DNA of 5,027 bases from Phycisphaerales bacterium (GCA_018882625.1 VERO01000186.1:1-5027); one strand, 5' to 3'; numbered from the stretch's first letter, positions 1-5,027 are shown. The notes: generated by a model from the letters alone, not told the origin. A program made the numbers and translations.

Positions 1-77
1 GTCCACGTCCCGGCCAGACCCAAGGTGACCAGTAGTGCGGCGATCGGGGTGAGGGCTCTGTTCAGGCTCTTCAACAT
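1..77 (-). CDS. N-terminal signal-peptide fragment of an exported protein (partial)
   Basis: Reading the minus strand from the ATG at 77-75 gives 25 codons before the left window edge. They begin MLKSLNRALTP and continue IAALLVTLGLAGTW. A short n-region with K3 and R7, followed by a hydrophobic run from about residue 9 to 22, is a textbook Sec signal peptide or N-terminal membrane anchor. The cleavage site and mature protein lie outside the window, so function cannot be assigned. The start is supported by AGGAG (82-86 on the plus strand) four bases upstream. An in-frame ATG at 98 would add seven residues but has no comparable ribosome-binding site. The gene is transcribed away from the cobalamin-riboswitch operon, and the gap of about 170 bases is large enough for separate promoters. 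Whether it is co-regulated with the operon cannot be seen. Confidence 0.72.
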   Translation of the reverse strand, partial: MLKSLNRALTPIAALLVTLGLAGTW

Positions 78-81
78 CGGG

Positions 82-86
82 CTCCT
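82..86 (-). promoter_or_regulatory. Shine-Dalgarno site for the leftmost exported protein
   Basis: The minus strand reads AGGAG, four bases before the ATG at 77. It favours that start over the in-frame ATG at 98, which lies upstream of this site. Confidence 0.6.
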
Positions 87-124
87 GGTGCCGCGCATGG
101 CGGCAGGCTCGTAAGACCCATGGG

Positions 125-138
125 GACCCGCGCGGGTC
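125..138. repeat. Perfect 14-bp palindrome in the divergent intergenic gap
   Basis: GACCCGCGCGGGTC reads identically on both strands. It lies between the divergent exported-protein gene and the cobalamin riboswitch. No T-run follows on either strand, and terminators are not expected between divergent genes. A dimeric-regulator operator is one possibility; in such GC-rich DNA, chance is another. Confidence 0.5.
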
Positions 139-142
139 GGGG

Positions 143-152
143 GTCGGCCGAC
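143..152. repeat. Perfect 10-bp palindrome next to the first
   Basis: GTCGGCCGAC is self-complementary and starts four bases after the 14-bp palindrome at 125-138. The two share the GTCGG/CCGAC flavour but are not copies of each other. The rest of the gap (78-245) holds an interrupted dyad at 205-217 (CCCTC, three bases, GAGGG) and no gene. I could not pick a convincing -35/-10 pair for the riboswitch transcript. Confidence 0.45.
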
Positions 153-245
153 GGGAAGCGGTTGAAGGTACCGGGGGCGGATGCCCTTCGCAACGAACCA
201 CCTTCCCTCCCGGAGGGTCCGCACCGCGACGCCACCCGGATCCCA

Positions 246-517
246 GATGGAGGGTTCCTCGCTACATTCCCCACGTGATGAACGACTCCCGCTCGTGCGG
301 GAGGCCACTCCCCGCCCGACGGTCGGCACCGGAGGCGAGGGGTGAGGGAAGGCGGTGAGAATCCGCCGCGGACGCGCCGCCGTAACGGGCGCGGTGACGC
401 ATGGAGGCGCACCCTCCTCGCGCTGCCGCAACCCGAGCTGACGGAGTGCCACTGCGCATCGCCATGCGGCGCGCGGGAAGGCCAAGCTCGGGACCCGAAG
501 CCGGAAGACCTGGCATC
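246..517 (+). promoter_or_regulatory. Cobalamin (adenosylcobalamin-type, class I) riboswitch aptamer
   Basis: This mRNA leader matches the conserved core of cobalamin riboswitches in order. GATG (246-249) can pair with CATC (514-517) to close P1. GGTTCC (253-258) follows, with CCTCGC (257-262) pairing to GCGAGG (335-340). GAGGGAA is at 344-350. The hairpin GGCGG-TGAGAAT-CCGCC is at 351-367. The P5 hairpin GCGG-ACGCG-CCGC (368-380) is followed by GTAACGG (382-388). GCCACTG is at 448-454, a CGCAT/ATGCG hairpin at 455-468, GGGAAGGC at 475-482, and the B12 box GAAGCCGGAAGACCTGGC at 497-514. The arm at 263-334 carries an extra hairpin, CTCCCGC-TCGT-GCGGGAG (286-303). In this family, cobalamin binding normally represses the downstream gene, so the operon starting at 590 should be expressed when B12 is scarce. 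The exact 5' end is uncertain by several bases. Confidence 0.93.
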
Positions 518-522
518 ATGAT

Positions 523-592
523 GCGCCGCGCCCTCGCGACATGGGGCCCACGGCGCCGGACCTCCCTGGACTTCAGGAGGAGGCTTCGCATG
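523..592 (+). promoter_or_regulatory. Riboswitch expression platform that hides the ribosome-binding site
   Basis: Two structures lie between the B12 box and the start codon. The first is a P13-like stem: GCGCC (523-527) with GGCGC (552-556), and GCCC (530-533) with GGGC (544-547). Its loop contains CGCG (535-538), which can pair with CGCG in the P5 loop (373-376), as in the L5-L13 kissing interaction known for class I cobalamin riboswitches. The second is a hairpin in which CCTCC (561-565) and TG (567-568) pair with CAGGAGG (574-580), with one bulged C and a five-base loop. It covers most of the Shine-Dalgarno tract AGGAGGAGG (575-583), which sits six bases before ATG 590. No T-run follows, so control of translation rather than termination is inferred. 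The pairings were found by eye, without energy calculation. Confidence 0.72.
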
Positions 593-1567
593 TGCCGCCC
601 ACCGCACGTCCCCGCACTGACCGGATCTCCCACGAGCGCGGGCACTGCGCGTCAACGCGGCGCCCTCGCCTGTGCGCTGCACGGCGCGATGCTGTGCACT
701 ATCGCCACCGCCCCGTTCGAGCGTGCGCATGCCGAGGGGTTTGCCGCGGCCGTGATCTCGTACTCGCCTGGATCCTCGCCAGCGTCCGGGTACACGAACG
801 CTGCGGCTGCGCTTGGCGGGCCGGCACGCTTCACGAGCTCCCCATGGGATGGTGGCGCGGTGACGCCATTCGCACCCGCGTGGCTCCCGTCGCAGGTCGT
901 GTCGATCGGCGCCGGCGGATCGCTGGTGCTCGAGCTCGATGAGCCGGCGGTGGATGACCCGCGCAACCCGTTCGGCATCGACCTCATCGTGTTCGGGAAC
1001 TCGTTCTTCTCCGACCTCGGCGGCGGCGCAGGAGTGTGCGGGGCGATCGCAGCCGACGGCGGGATCATCGACGTGTCGGCCGACGGCCTGACCTGGTGCA
1101 CGGTGCCTGGTGTCGCGGCGGATGGGCTCTTTCCCACGCGCGGGTACCTCGATGCGGATCCCTACGACGCCATGCCCGGCGCAGTGGAGGCGGATGCGCG
1201 TGTACCCGTCGATCCCGCGCACCGGGCTCAGGCCCTGTACGGGATGCCGTGGCCGGAGATGACCGCCGCATACGGGCTCTCGGCGGGCGGCGCAGGCATC
1301 GACCTCTCCACTGCAGGATGCGCCACCGCACGCTTCGTGCGCATCCGCGTGCCGCCGCCGCCGCATTCGCATGTCGAGATCGATGCGGTGAGCCGGGTCA
1401 GGCCCCGCGCGCATGCGTCGGACCTCAACGGCGACGGCGCCGTCAACGGCAGCGACCTCACGGTGCTGCTCGTGCAGTTCGGCGGTGCGGGCAGCGCAGA
1501 CCTCAACGGCGACGGCACGGTGGACGGCATGGATCTCGCGCAGCTGCTGGCGGGGTGGACGGGCTGA
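590..1567 (+). CDS. Exported protein with C-terminal dockerin/EF-hand-like repeats, under B12 riboswitch control
   Basis: The product has 325 residues and no named function that I recognise. ATG 590 is chosen because AGGAGGAGG lies six bases upstream; the open frame extends back to 401, but that stretch is riboswitch. Residues 21-48 form a Sec signal peptide, with R21/R23, a hydrophobic stretch and an AHA-E cleavage site near 48/49. The mature part is Gly/Ala/Pro-rich and looks beta-rich: ISYSPGSSPASGYTN near 56-70, the block NPFGIDLIVFGNSFF at 126-140, and a carbohydrate-binding-like ending FVRIRVPPPPHSHVEIDAV at 249-267. It has three cysteines (150, 170, 244). Two calcium-loop repeats follow, DLNGDGAVNGSDL (278-290) and DLNGDGTVDGMDL (304-316), of the dockerin I/EF-hand type. 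No transmembrane anchor or PEP-CTERM tail is seen. It is the first gene of a three-gene operon. Extracellular or surface location is well supported; corrinoid binding is only a hypothesis from the riboswitch. Confidence 0.88.
   Translation: MCRPPHVPALTGSPTSAGTARQRGALACALHGAMLCTIATAPFERAHAEGFAAAVISYSPGSSPASGYTNAAAALGGPARFTSSPWDGGAVTPFAPAWLPSQVVSIGAGGSLVLELDEPAVDDPRNPFGIDLIVFGNSFFSDLGGGAGVCGAIAADGGIIDVSADGLTWCTVPGVAADGLFPTRGYLDADPYDAMPGAVEADARVPVDPAHRAQALYGMPWPEMTAAYGLSAGGAGIDLSTAGCATARFVRIRVPPPPHSHVEIDAVSRVRPRAHASDLNGDGAVNGSDLTVLLVQFGGAGSADLNGDGTVDGMDLAQLLAGWTG
1421..1516 (+). repeat. Tandem EF-hand/dockerin-like coding repeat
   Basis: The 18-base string gacctcaacggcgacggc occurs at 1421-1438 and again at 1499-1516, exactly 26 codons apart. 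It encodes the calcium-loop core DLNGDG in both repeats of the exported protein. Exact identity at this level suggests recent duplication, or strong codon bias acting on the same residues. Confidence 0.8.
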
Positions 1568-2343
1568 TGCGCCGCGCACTCACGCTGGTCGAGGTGATGG
1601 TGTGCCTTGGCGTGGTGGCGGTGCTGTCGTCGCTTGCGGCGAGCGCCGTGTCATCGGCGGTCTCGGCCTCGCGTGCGGCGACATGCGCGGGCCACCTCCG
1701 GCAGTTCGGGATGGCTGCGCACGCGTACATGTCCTCCAACCGAGAGGCGCTTCCCGCCGCGGTGCTCTTCGAGGCCAGCGCGGGGTCGCTGCGCCAGGTG
1801 ATGTGGGATCACGTGCGGCGCGCCGACGGCACGATCGAGCCGGGCCCGCTGTGGACCGGGCTTGACCGACCCTTCCATGTGCTGCGCTGCCCATGCTGCA
1901 TCCCGTCCGCGAGCGACCCGGACGCGTCGGGCTACAACTACAACACCAGTTTCCTCGCTGCGGAGGGCCACTACCCGGTCGTCGATCCCGATGGCCGCGT
2001 CCGAAGCGGATGGGAGGCCGCACGGCAGGGCCTGCCGCCTGCCGCGCGCCGGAGGCCGTCGGAGACCGCCCTCTTCGGGGAGGGCGGCTGGACGGGCGGC
2101 GTCAACCGCTTCATGCGCGCTCCGGGCGGGACGGTCGAAGGTGATCTGCCTACCGTGTACGCCGGTGGACAGTCGTTCAGGCATCTCGGGTCGACCAACG
2201 TCTGCTGGCTCGACGGGCACATCTCGTCCTTCAGCGCCCCATGCGCCGGAGTCCACGCCACGCCGCCGCTCACGCAAGGGACGCTCGGATTCCCCCGCAA
2301 CGGATTCCTCTCGGAGGACGACAGTGCCTACGACCCCAGGTGA
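1567..2343 (+). CDS. Prepilin-like protein with H-X9-DG motif (DUF1559-type)
   Basis: The protein has 258 residues. The N-terminus MRRALTLVEVMV, followed by a hydrophobic helix to about residue 30, is a type IV pilin/type II secretion pseudopilin signal. A prepilin peptidase would be expected to cut after A4, leaving the conserved glutamate at E9 (mature position 5). Near the C-terminus, H206 and D216-G217 in RHLGSTNVCWLDGHISSF form the H-X9-DG motif that defines a large family of prepilin-processed proteins in Planctomycetota and related phyla. Its biochemical role is unknown. The middle region holds CPCC at about 107-110 and YNYNTSF near 121-127. The start codon overlaps the previous stop (TGATG), and upstream there is only a weak GGGGTGG, so translational coupling is likely. 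The protein is probably membrane-anchored or assembled into a pseudopilus, with its globular part outside the inner membrane. It lies in the B12 riboswitch operon. Confidence 0.9.
   Translation: MRRALTLVEVMVCLGVVAVLSSLAASAVSSAVSASRAATCAGHLRQFGMAAHAYMSSNREALPAAVLFEASAGSLRQVMWDHVRRADGTIEPGPLWTGLDRPFHVLRCPCCIPSASDPDASGYNYNTSFLAAEGHYPVVDPDGRVRSGWEAARQGLPPAARRRPSETALFGEGGWTGGVNRFMRAPGGTVEGDLPTVYAGGQSFRHLGSTNVCWLDGHISSFSAPCAGVHATPPLTQGTLGFPRNGFLSEDDSAYDPR
2313..2317 (+). promoter_or_regulatory. Shine-Dalgarno site that fixes the GTG start of the [2Fe-2S] gene
   Basis: GGAGG lies inside the end of the prepilin-like gene, six bases before GTG 2324. No ATG in that frame between here and the CxC motif offers a better start. 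Confidence 0.75.
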
Positions 2344-2572
2344 GCTGCGGCCGCAGCTGCGCATCGACCGGTGCGTGTGCCATGACGTGACCTTTCGTGC
2401 ACTGGCGGAGTGGTCGGCATCCACGGGATGCAGGAGCGTCGACGAGGCCGCGCGCGAGTTCAAGTGCACCACGTCGTGCGGCATGTGCCTGCCCTACGTC
2501 GAGCGCGCGCTGGCGACGGGGCAGACGGTGTTCCACGAGATCCTGCCGGTCCGGCGCAGCGCGGCGCGGTAG
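2324..2572 (+). CDS. Small BFD-like [2Fe-2S]-binding protein
   Basis: The product has 82 residues and starts at GTG 2324, supported by GGAGG six bases upstream. Cysteines 17, 19, 52 and 55 form C-x-C-x32-C-x2-C, the same spacing as in bacterioferritin-associated ferredoxin (Bfd), whose four cysteines bind a [2Fe-2S] cluster. The motif context RCVCHDVTF and CTTSCGMCLPYV fits the BFD-like fold, a small helix-turn-helix wrapped around the cluster. C36 and C48 are extra. There is no signal peptide, so the protein is cytoplasmic. It overlaps the prepilin-like gene by 20 bases and should be co-transcribed, which places it under the cobalamin riboswitch. Bfd itself reduces iron in bacterioferritin, but related domains serve as electron carriers or as modules of larger enzymes. 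Here no ferritin gene is nearby, and the redox partner is unknown. An electron-supply role in corrinoid handling is speculative. Confidence 0.87.
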   Translation: MPTTPGELRPQLRIDRCVCHDVTFRALAEWSASTGCRSVDEAAREFKCTTSCGMCLPYVERALATGQTVFHEILPVRRSAAR

Positions 2573-2577
2573 ACCAA

Positions 2578-4467
2578 TCAGCGCCCGAATCGTCGCGCGA
2601 GGTCCTCAAGCGGGATGCGCAGCGTGGTGGGCCGCCCATGGGGACAGTTCGTGGCACGCTCGATGTCGTGCCGGCGCGCGAGCAGCGCGGAGATCTCGTG
2701 CGGCGTCAGCCGGTCCCCTGCCTTGATCGCGGCCTTGCAGGCGCGCATGTCCAGCATCTCCGCGACGGCGGCCTCGGATCCGTCGCCGCACGACACCGCC
2801 GCGGCCAGTGCATCATCAGTGAGCGCATCGGCGACGAAGCGTGCCGCGTCGATGCCGCGGTCCGCGAGGTACTGGGGAAACGCGTGCACCGCCACGGAAC
2901 GCGGACCCGAAGCCGCAGCCTCGATGCCGAGGCGAGCGAAGAGCGGCGCGAGCTGTTCGAGCCGGGCCAGCGCAGCGGGCGGCACGTCGGCGGTCGCGGG
3001 CACGAGGAGCCGCTGCGAGGCGAGCGTGCCGGAGCCAAGCCGCGCGCGCAGCTCCTCGAACATGACGCGCTCGTGAAGCGCATGCTGGTCGATGACGACG
3101 AGTGCGCCATTCTCCTCAAGCACAAGCCAGCTGTCGTCGACCTGCAGGAAGCGCTCCGTCGCGACGGCATGGACATGCGGCAGCGGATCCGCAGCGTGAT
3201 GCAGCGCTGGAGCCTCAGGCTGTGCGCAAGGCGCGTGAACCCCATGTGCGCCGAGCGGCGCCGCGGCGCCTGCCGGGGCGGCCACCGACGGGCGTTCACT
3301 GGGCGCAGCGGGCGTGCGCGTCCACGTGGTGCGCGCGGACCTGTCCGGCGGCTGCACCACGAGCGGGCGCGTTGCCGCCGGCACGACCGCACTGCGCGGC
3401 ACCACGGAGGTGCCAAGCACGCTCGTCAGGATGGGCGACACCTCGCGTGTGAGATCCTCGCTCCGGAGCGCATCCTGCACGGCACGGTGCACGAGCCGGT
3501 GCGCGGCATCAGGGGCGCGCCAGCGGACCTCGAGCTTCTGCGGATGGACGTTGACGTCGACCGCCGCAGGGTCGCACGAGATCATCAGCACGAACGCCGG
3601 CACGAGCGACGGCTCCGCGAGACCGCGGTATGCCTCGCGCGCGGCGTGCGCCAGCGAGCGCTCAGTCACGGGCCGGCCGTTCACGAAGATCCTCTGGAAG
3701 CGGCTCGTCGATCGCATCGACTCCGGCCTGCACACCGCTCCGCGCACGGACATGGCCCACTCGCCGCCAGCGCCGTCGGGCACGCGCATCTCGGCGTGCA
3801 CTGGCAGCGGGTCCGCACCAAGTACCTCCCCGAGCGCGCCCCTGATGCGGCCCATCAGGTCGCCGGATTCCGGAACGTCAAGCGCGGTCCGCGCGCCGTG
3901 GCGCAGCGAGAACGCAACCTCGGGATGCGCCAGCGCCGCGTTGACGACGGCATCGGTGATGCGGGCGGACTCGGCGGACTCCGCACGCAGGAAGTGCCGC
4001 CGCGCAGGCACGTTGTCGAAGAGATCGCGAACCTCGACCGTGGTCCCGGGCCGCCCCGCCGCCGGCCGAGCCGCCTCAGATTCACCGAAACTGCACACGA
4101 GGGTCCACGCCTCCGACGCGTTGTGCGTGCGGCTCGTCAGCGAGACCCTCGACACTGCGGCCACCGAGCACAGCGCCTCGCCGCGGAACCCGAAGGATGC
4201 GAGCCTCCACAAGTCGCTGGCGTCGCTGATCTTGCTCGTGGCGTGCGGCGCCACCGCCAGCGGCAGCTCGTCGGGCGGAATGCCGGAGCCGTCATCACGC
4301 ACGCGGATCAGCGACCGCCCGCCGCCCTCGGTCTCGATGTCGATGCGCCTGGCCCCGGCGTCGAGGGCATTCTCGACAAGCTCCTTCACCACGCTCGCGG
4401 GGCGCTCGACCACCTCGCCTGCGGCGATCTGGTGGACAAGGTGCTCCGGCAGCGCTCGGATCGGCAT
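2578..4467 (-). CDS. mutL: DNA mismatch repair protein MutL (endonuclease-type)
   Basis: The product has 629 residues, a normal MutL length. The N-terminal GHKL ATPase is complete: QIAAGEVVERP at 13-23, catalytic E29 and N33 in KELVENALDAGA, RDDGSGI at 57-63, ATSKI at 76-80 and FGFRGEAL at 92-99. DVNVHPQKLEVRW (304-316) closes the transducer domain. A Pro/Ala-rich linker spans roughly 360-440. The C-terminal domain carries the nicking-endonuclease set: DQHALHERVMFE (460-471, the DQHA-x2-E-x4-E motif), ACKAAIKAGD (576-585), CPHGRP (608-613) and a terminal FGR. QRLLVP (485-490) fits the QxxLxP sliding-clamp motif of MutL endonucleases. The protein should therefore nick the daughter strand itself, without MutH. 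The start at 4467 is chosen because MPIRALPEHL gives the usual family N-terminus. No clear Shine-Dalgarno precedes it, so a leaderless or very short-leader mRNA is possible. mutS is not in the window. Confidence 0.97.
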   Translation of the reverse strand: MPIRALPEHLVHQIAAGEVVERPASVVKELVENALDAGARRIDIETEGGGRSLIRVRDDGSGIPPDELPLAVAPHATSKISDASDLWRLASFGFRGEALCSVAAVSRVSLTSRTHNASEAWTLVCSFGESEAARPAAGRPGTTVEVRDLFDNVPARRHFLRAESAESARITDAVVNAALAHPEVAFSLRHGARTALDVPESGDLMGRIRGALGEVLGADPLPVHAEMRVPDGAGGEWAMSVRGAVCRPESMRSTSRFQRIFVNGRPVTERSLAHAAREAYRGLAEPSLVPAFVLMISCDPAAVDVNVHPQKLEVRWRAPDAAHRLVHRAVQDALRSEDLTREVSPILTSVLGTSVVPRSAVVPAATRPLVVQPPDRSARTTWTRTPAAPSERPSVAAPAGAAAPLGAHGVHAPCAQPEAPALHHAADPLPHVHAVATERFLQVDDSWLVLEENGALVVIDQHALHERVMFEELRARLGSGTLASQRLLVPATADVPPAALARLEQLAPLFARLGIEAAASGPRSVAVHAFPQYLADRGIDAARFVADALTDDALAAAVSCGDGSEAAVAEMLDMRACKAAIKAGDRLTPHEISALLARRHDIERATNCPHGRPTTLRIPLEDLARRFGR

Positions 4468-4489
4468 GGTGGCGCGATATCGTACGGCC
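4468..4489. promoter_or_regulatory. 22-base divergent gap with palindromic, possibly bidirectional promoter core
   Basis: The gap between the mutL start and the phosphatase GTG contains the 8-bp palindrome CGATATCG (4475-4482), an AT-containing island in very GC-rich DNA. On the plus strand, TATCGT (4478-4483) could be a -10 element placing a transcript start at about GTG 4490. On the minus strand, TACGAT (4484-4479) could serve mutL with a leader of only a few bases. Both match the -10 consensus at four of six positions. I see no clear -35 boxes, so this is a weak, eye-made call. Confidence 0.35.
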
Positions 4490-5027
4490 GTGCCCGAGAC
4501 GGTCGTGATCGGCGACGTGCATGGATGCGGCGAGGAGCTGCGGCTGCTGCTCGCGCGGATCGACCGGATTGCGCCGCGCGCGCGCATCGTCTTCGTGGGC
4601 GACCTCCTCACCAAGGGGCCGAGGCCCGACCTGGTGGTATCCGAGATCCTCGCGCGGCGGCAGGCCGGCGCACGCATCGAGCTCGTGTGCGGGAACCACG
4701 AGCCGCGCGCGCTCGAGGCGCTCATGAGGGCGGGTCCTGACGCGGAGCTTGAGCTGCTGCCGCCGCGCCTGGCCGAGATGGTCGACGCCCTCGCGGACGA
4801 GGACATGCTCGATGACGCGATCGGTCTCATGCGCGAGGCGCTGTGCACGAACGTGCTGCGCGGGCCCGGGCGGAGATGGGCCGTCGTGCACGGCGGCGTC
4901 GACCCGAGGCTCGGCCTGGACCGCACGCCTCCGAGGCGCCGCGTCACGATCAAGGGCGGTCCGGACGAGGTGGACTGGTGGTGGTCCTACGACGGCCGCG
5001 ACGGGCTGCTCATCGTCGGGCACAAGC
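4490..5027 (+). CDS. PPP-family metallophosphatase, ApaH-like (partial, runs off right edge)
   Basis: The first 179 residues are present with no stop before the edge. The dinuclear-metal motifs appear in order: GDVHGC (8-13), GDLLTKGP (37-44), GNHE (68-71), VVHGG (132-136) and GH (177-178) after WWWSYDG. This layout is that of PPP-type phosphoesterases such as ApaH (diadenosine tetraphosphatase) and ApaH-like phosphatases. The second motif has T41 where GDxxDRGP enzymes usually have Asp, and K42 for Arg; a KGP version is known in ApaH-like proteins. The substrate (Ap4A, phosphoprotein or RNA cap-like ends) cannot be decided. GTG 4490 gives the compact N-terminus MPETVVIGDVHG typical of the family. 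An in-frame ATG at 4466 would add eight residues, with a weak GGA five bases upstream; that ATG overlaps the mutL start codon. The gene is divergent from mutL. Confidence 0.9.
   Translation, partial: MPETVVIGDVHGCGEELRLLLARIDRIAPRARIVFVGDLLTKGPRPDLVVSEILARRQAGARIELVCGNHEPRALEALMRAGPDAELELLPPRLAEMVDALADEDMLDDAIGLMREALCTNVLRGPGRRWAVVHGGVDPRLGLDRTPPRRRVTIKGGPDEVDWWWSYDGRDGLLIVGHK

Noticed and set aside
122..147. G-rich run as a possible G-quadruplex
   Set aside because: The G-tracts are irregular and interrupted by the palindrome halves, which would more readily form a hairpin.
286..303. Hairpin CTCCCGC-TCGT-GCGGGAG as an intrinsic terminator
   Set aside because: No T-run follows on either strand, and it sits within a riboswitch arm.
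401..589. N-terminal extension of the exported protein to ATG 401
   Set aside because: These bases are the 3' half of the cobalamin aptamer and its expression platform. ATG 590 has the strong Shine-Dalgarno and is followed by a proper signal peptide.
262..645. 127-codon minus-strand open frame over the leader
   Set aside because: It overlaps the conserved riboswitch on the opposite strand and has no ribosome-binding site or domain that I can see.
71..1579. 502-codon open frame on the minus strand
   Set aside because: It runs through the riboswitch and opposite the exported-protein gene. Its Arg/His/Ala-rich composition shows no domain, as expected for antisense frames in GC-rich DNA.
2410..4740. 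776-codon open frame on the plus strand
   Set aside because: It lies antisense to mutL, whose motifs are complete. The product is an Arg-rich sequence without recognisable motifs, so the frame is a shadow.
4468..4953. Longer mutL start upstream of 4467
   Set aside because: The open frame continues upstream but lies opposite the phosphatase motifs, while MPIRALPEHL at 4467 is the usual MutL N-terminus, with E29 and N33 in the standard positions.
1..5027. CRISPR array, tRNA, rRNA, insertion sequence or attachment site
   Set aside because: No regularly spaced repeats, cloverleaf, rRNA-like segment, transposase or terminal inverted repeats were seen.

Overview
The window is very GC-rich and gene-dense. 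It most likely comes from a planctomycete, perhaps of the Phycisphaerae type. This rests on a prepilin-type protein with an H-X9-DG motif, a hallmark of Planctomycetota and relatives, next to an exported protein ending in dockerin-like DLNGDG repeats, which are common in that phylum. The assignment is inference from gene content, not a database match.

Layout. Positions 1-77 (minus strand) hold only the signal-peptide end of an exported protein that runs off the left edge. Positions 78-245 are a non-coding divergent gap with two perfect palindromes and no promoter I can defend. Positions 246-517 (plus strand) are a clear adenosylcobalamin-type (class I) riboswitch aptamer. Positions 523-592 look like its expression platform: a P13-like hairpin followed by a hairpin that buries the AGGAGGAGG ribosome-binding site. 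Then come three tightly overlapping plus-strand genes: an exported protein with two EF-hand/dockerin-like repeats (590-1567), an H-X9-DG prepilin-like protein (1567-2343), and a small BFD-like [2Fe-2S] protein (2324-2572).

Five bases after this operon, the minus-strand mutL gene (2578-4467) ends convergently. It encodes a complete MutL with ATPase, endonuclease and sliding-clamp motifs. Head to head with mutL, a PPP-family metallophosphatase starts at 4490 (plus strand) and runs off the right edge. The two genes are separated by 22 bases centred near a CGATATCG palindrome.

How the genes may work together. The riboswitch predicts that the three-gene operon is made when cobalamin is scarce. 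None of the three genes is a recognised B12 transporter or synthesis enzyme. An exported Ca2+-repeat protein, a prepilin-like protein and a small iron-sulfur protein under B12 control is the most interesting observation here. It could be an envelope-associated corrinoid capture or handling system, but that function is inferred only from the riboswitch and export signals. mutL and the phosphatase appear to be unrelated housekeeping neighbours.
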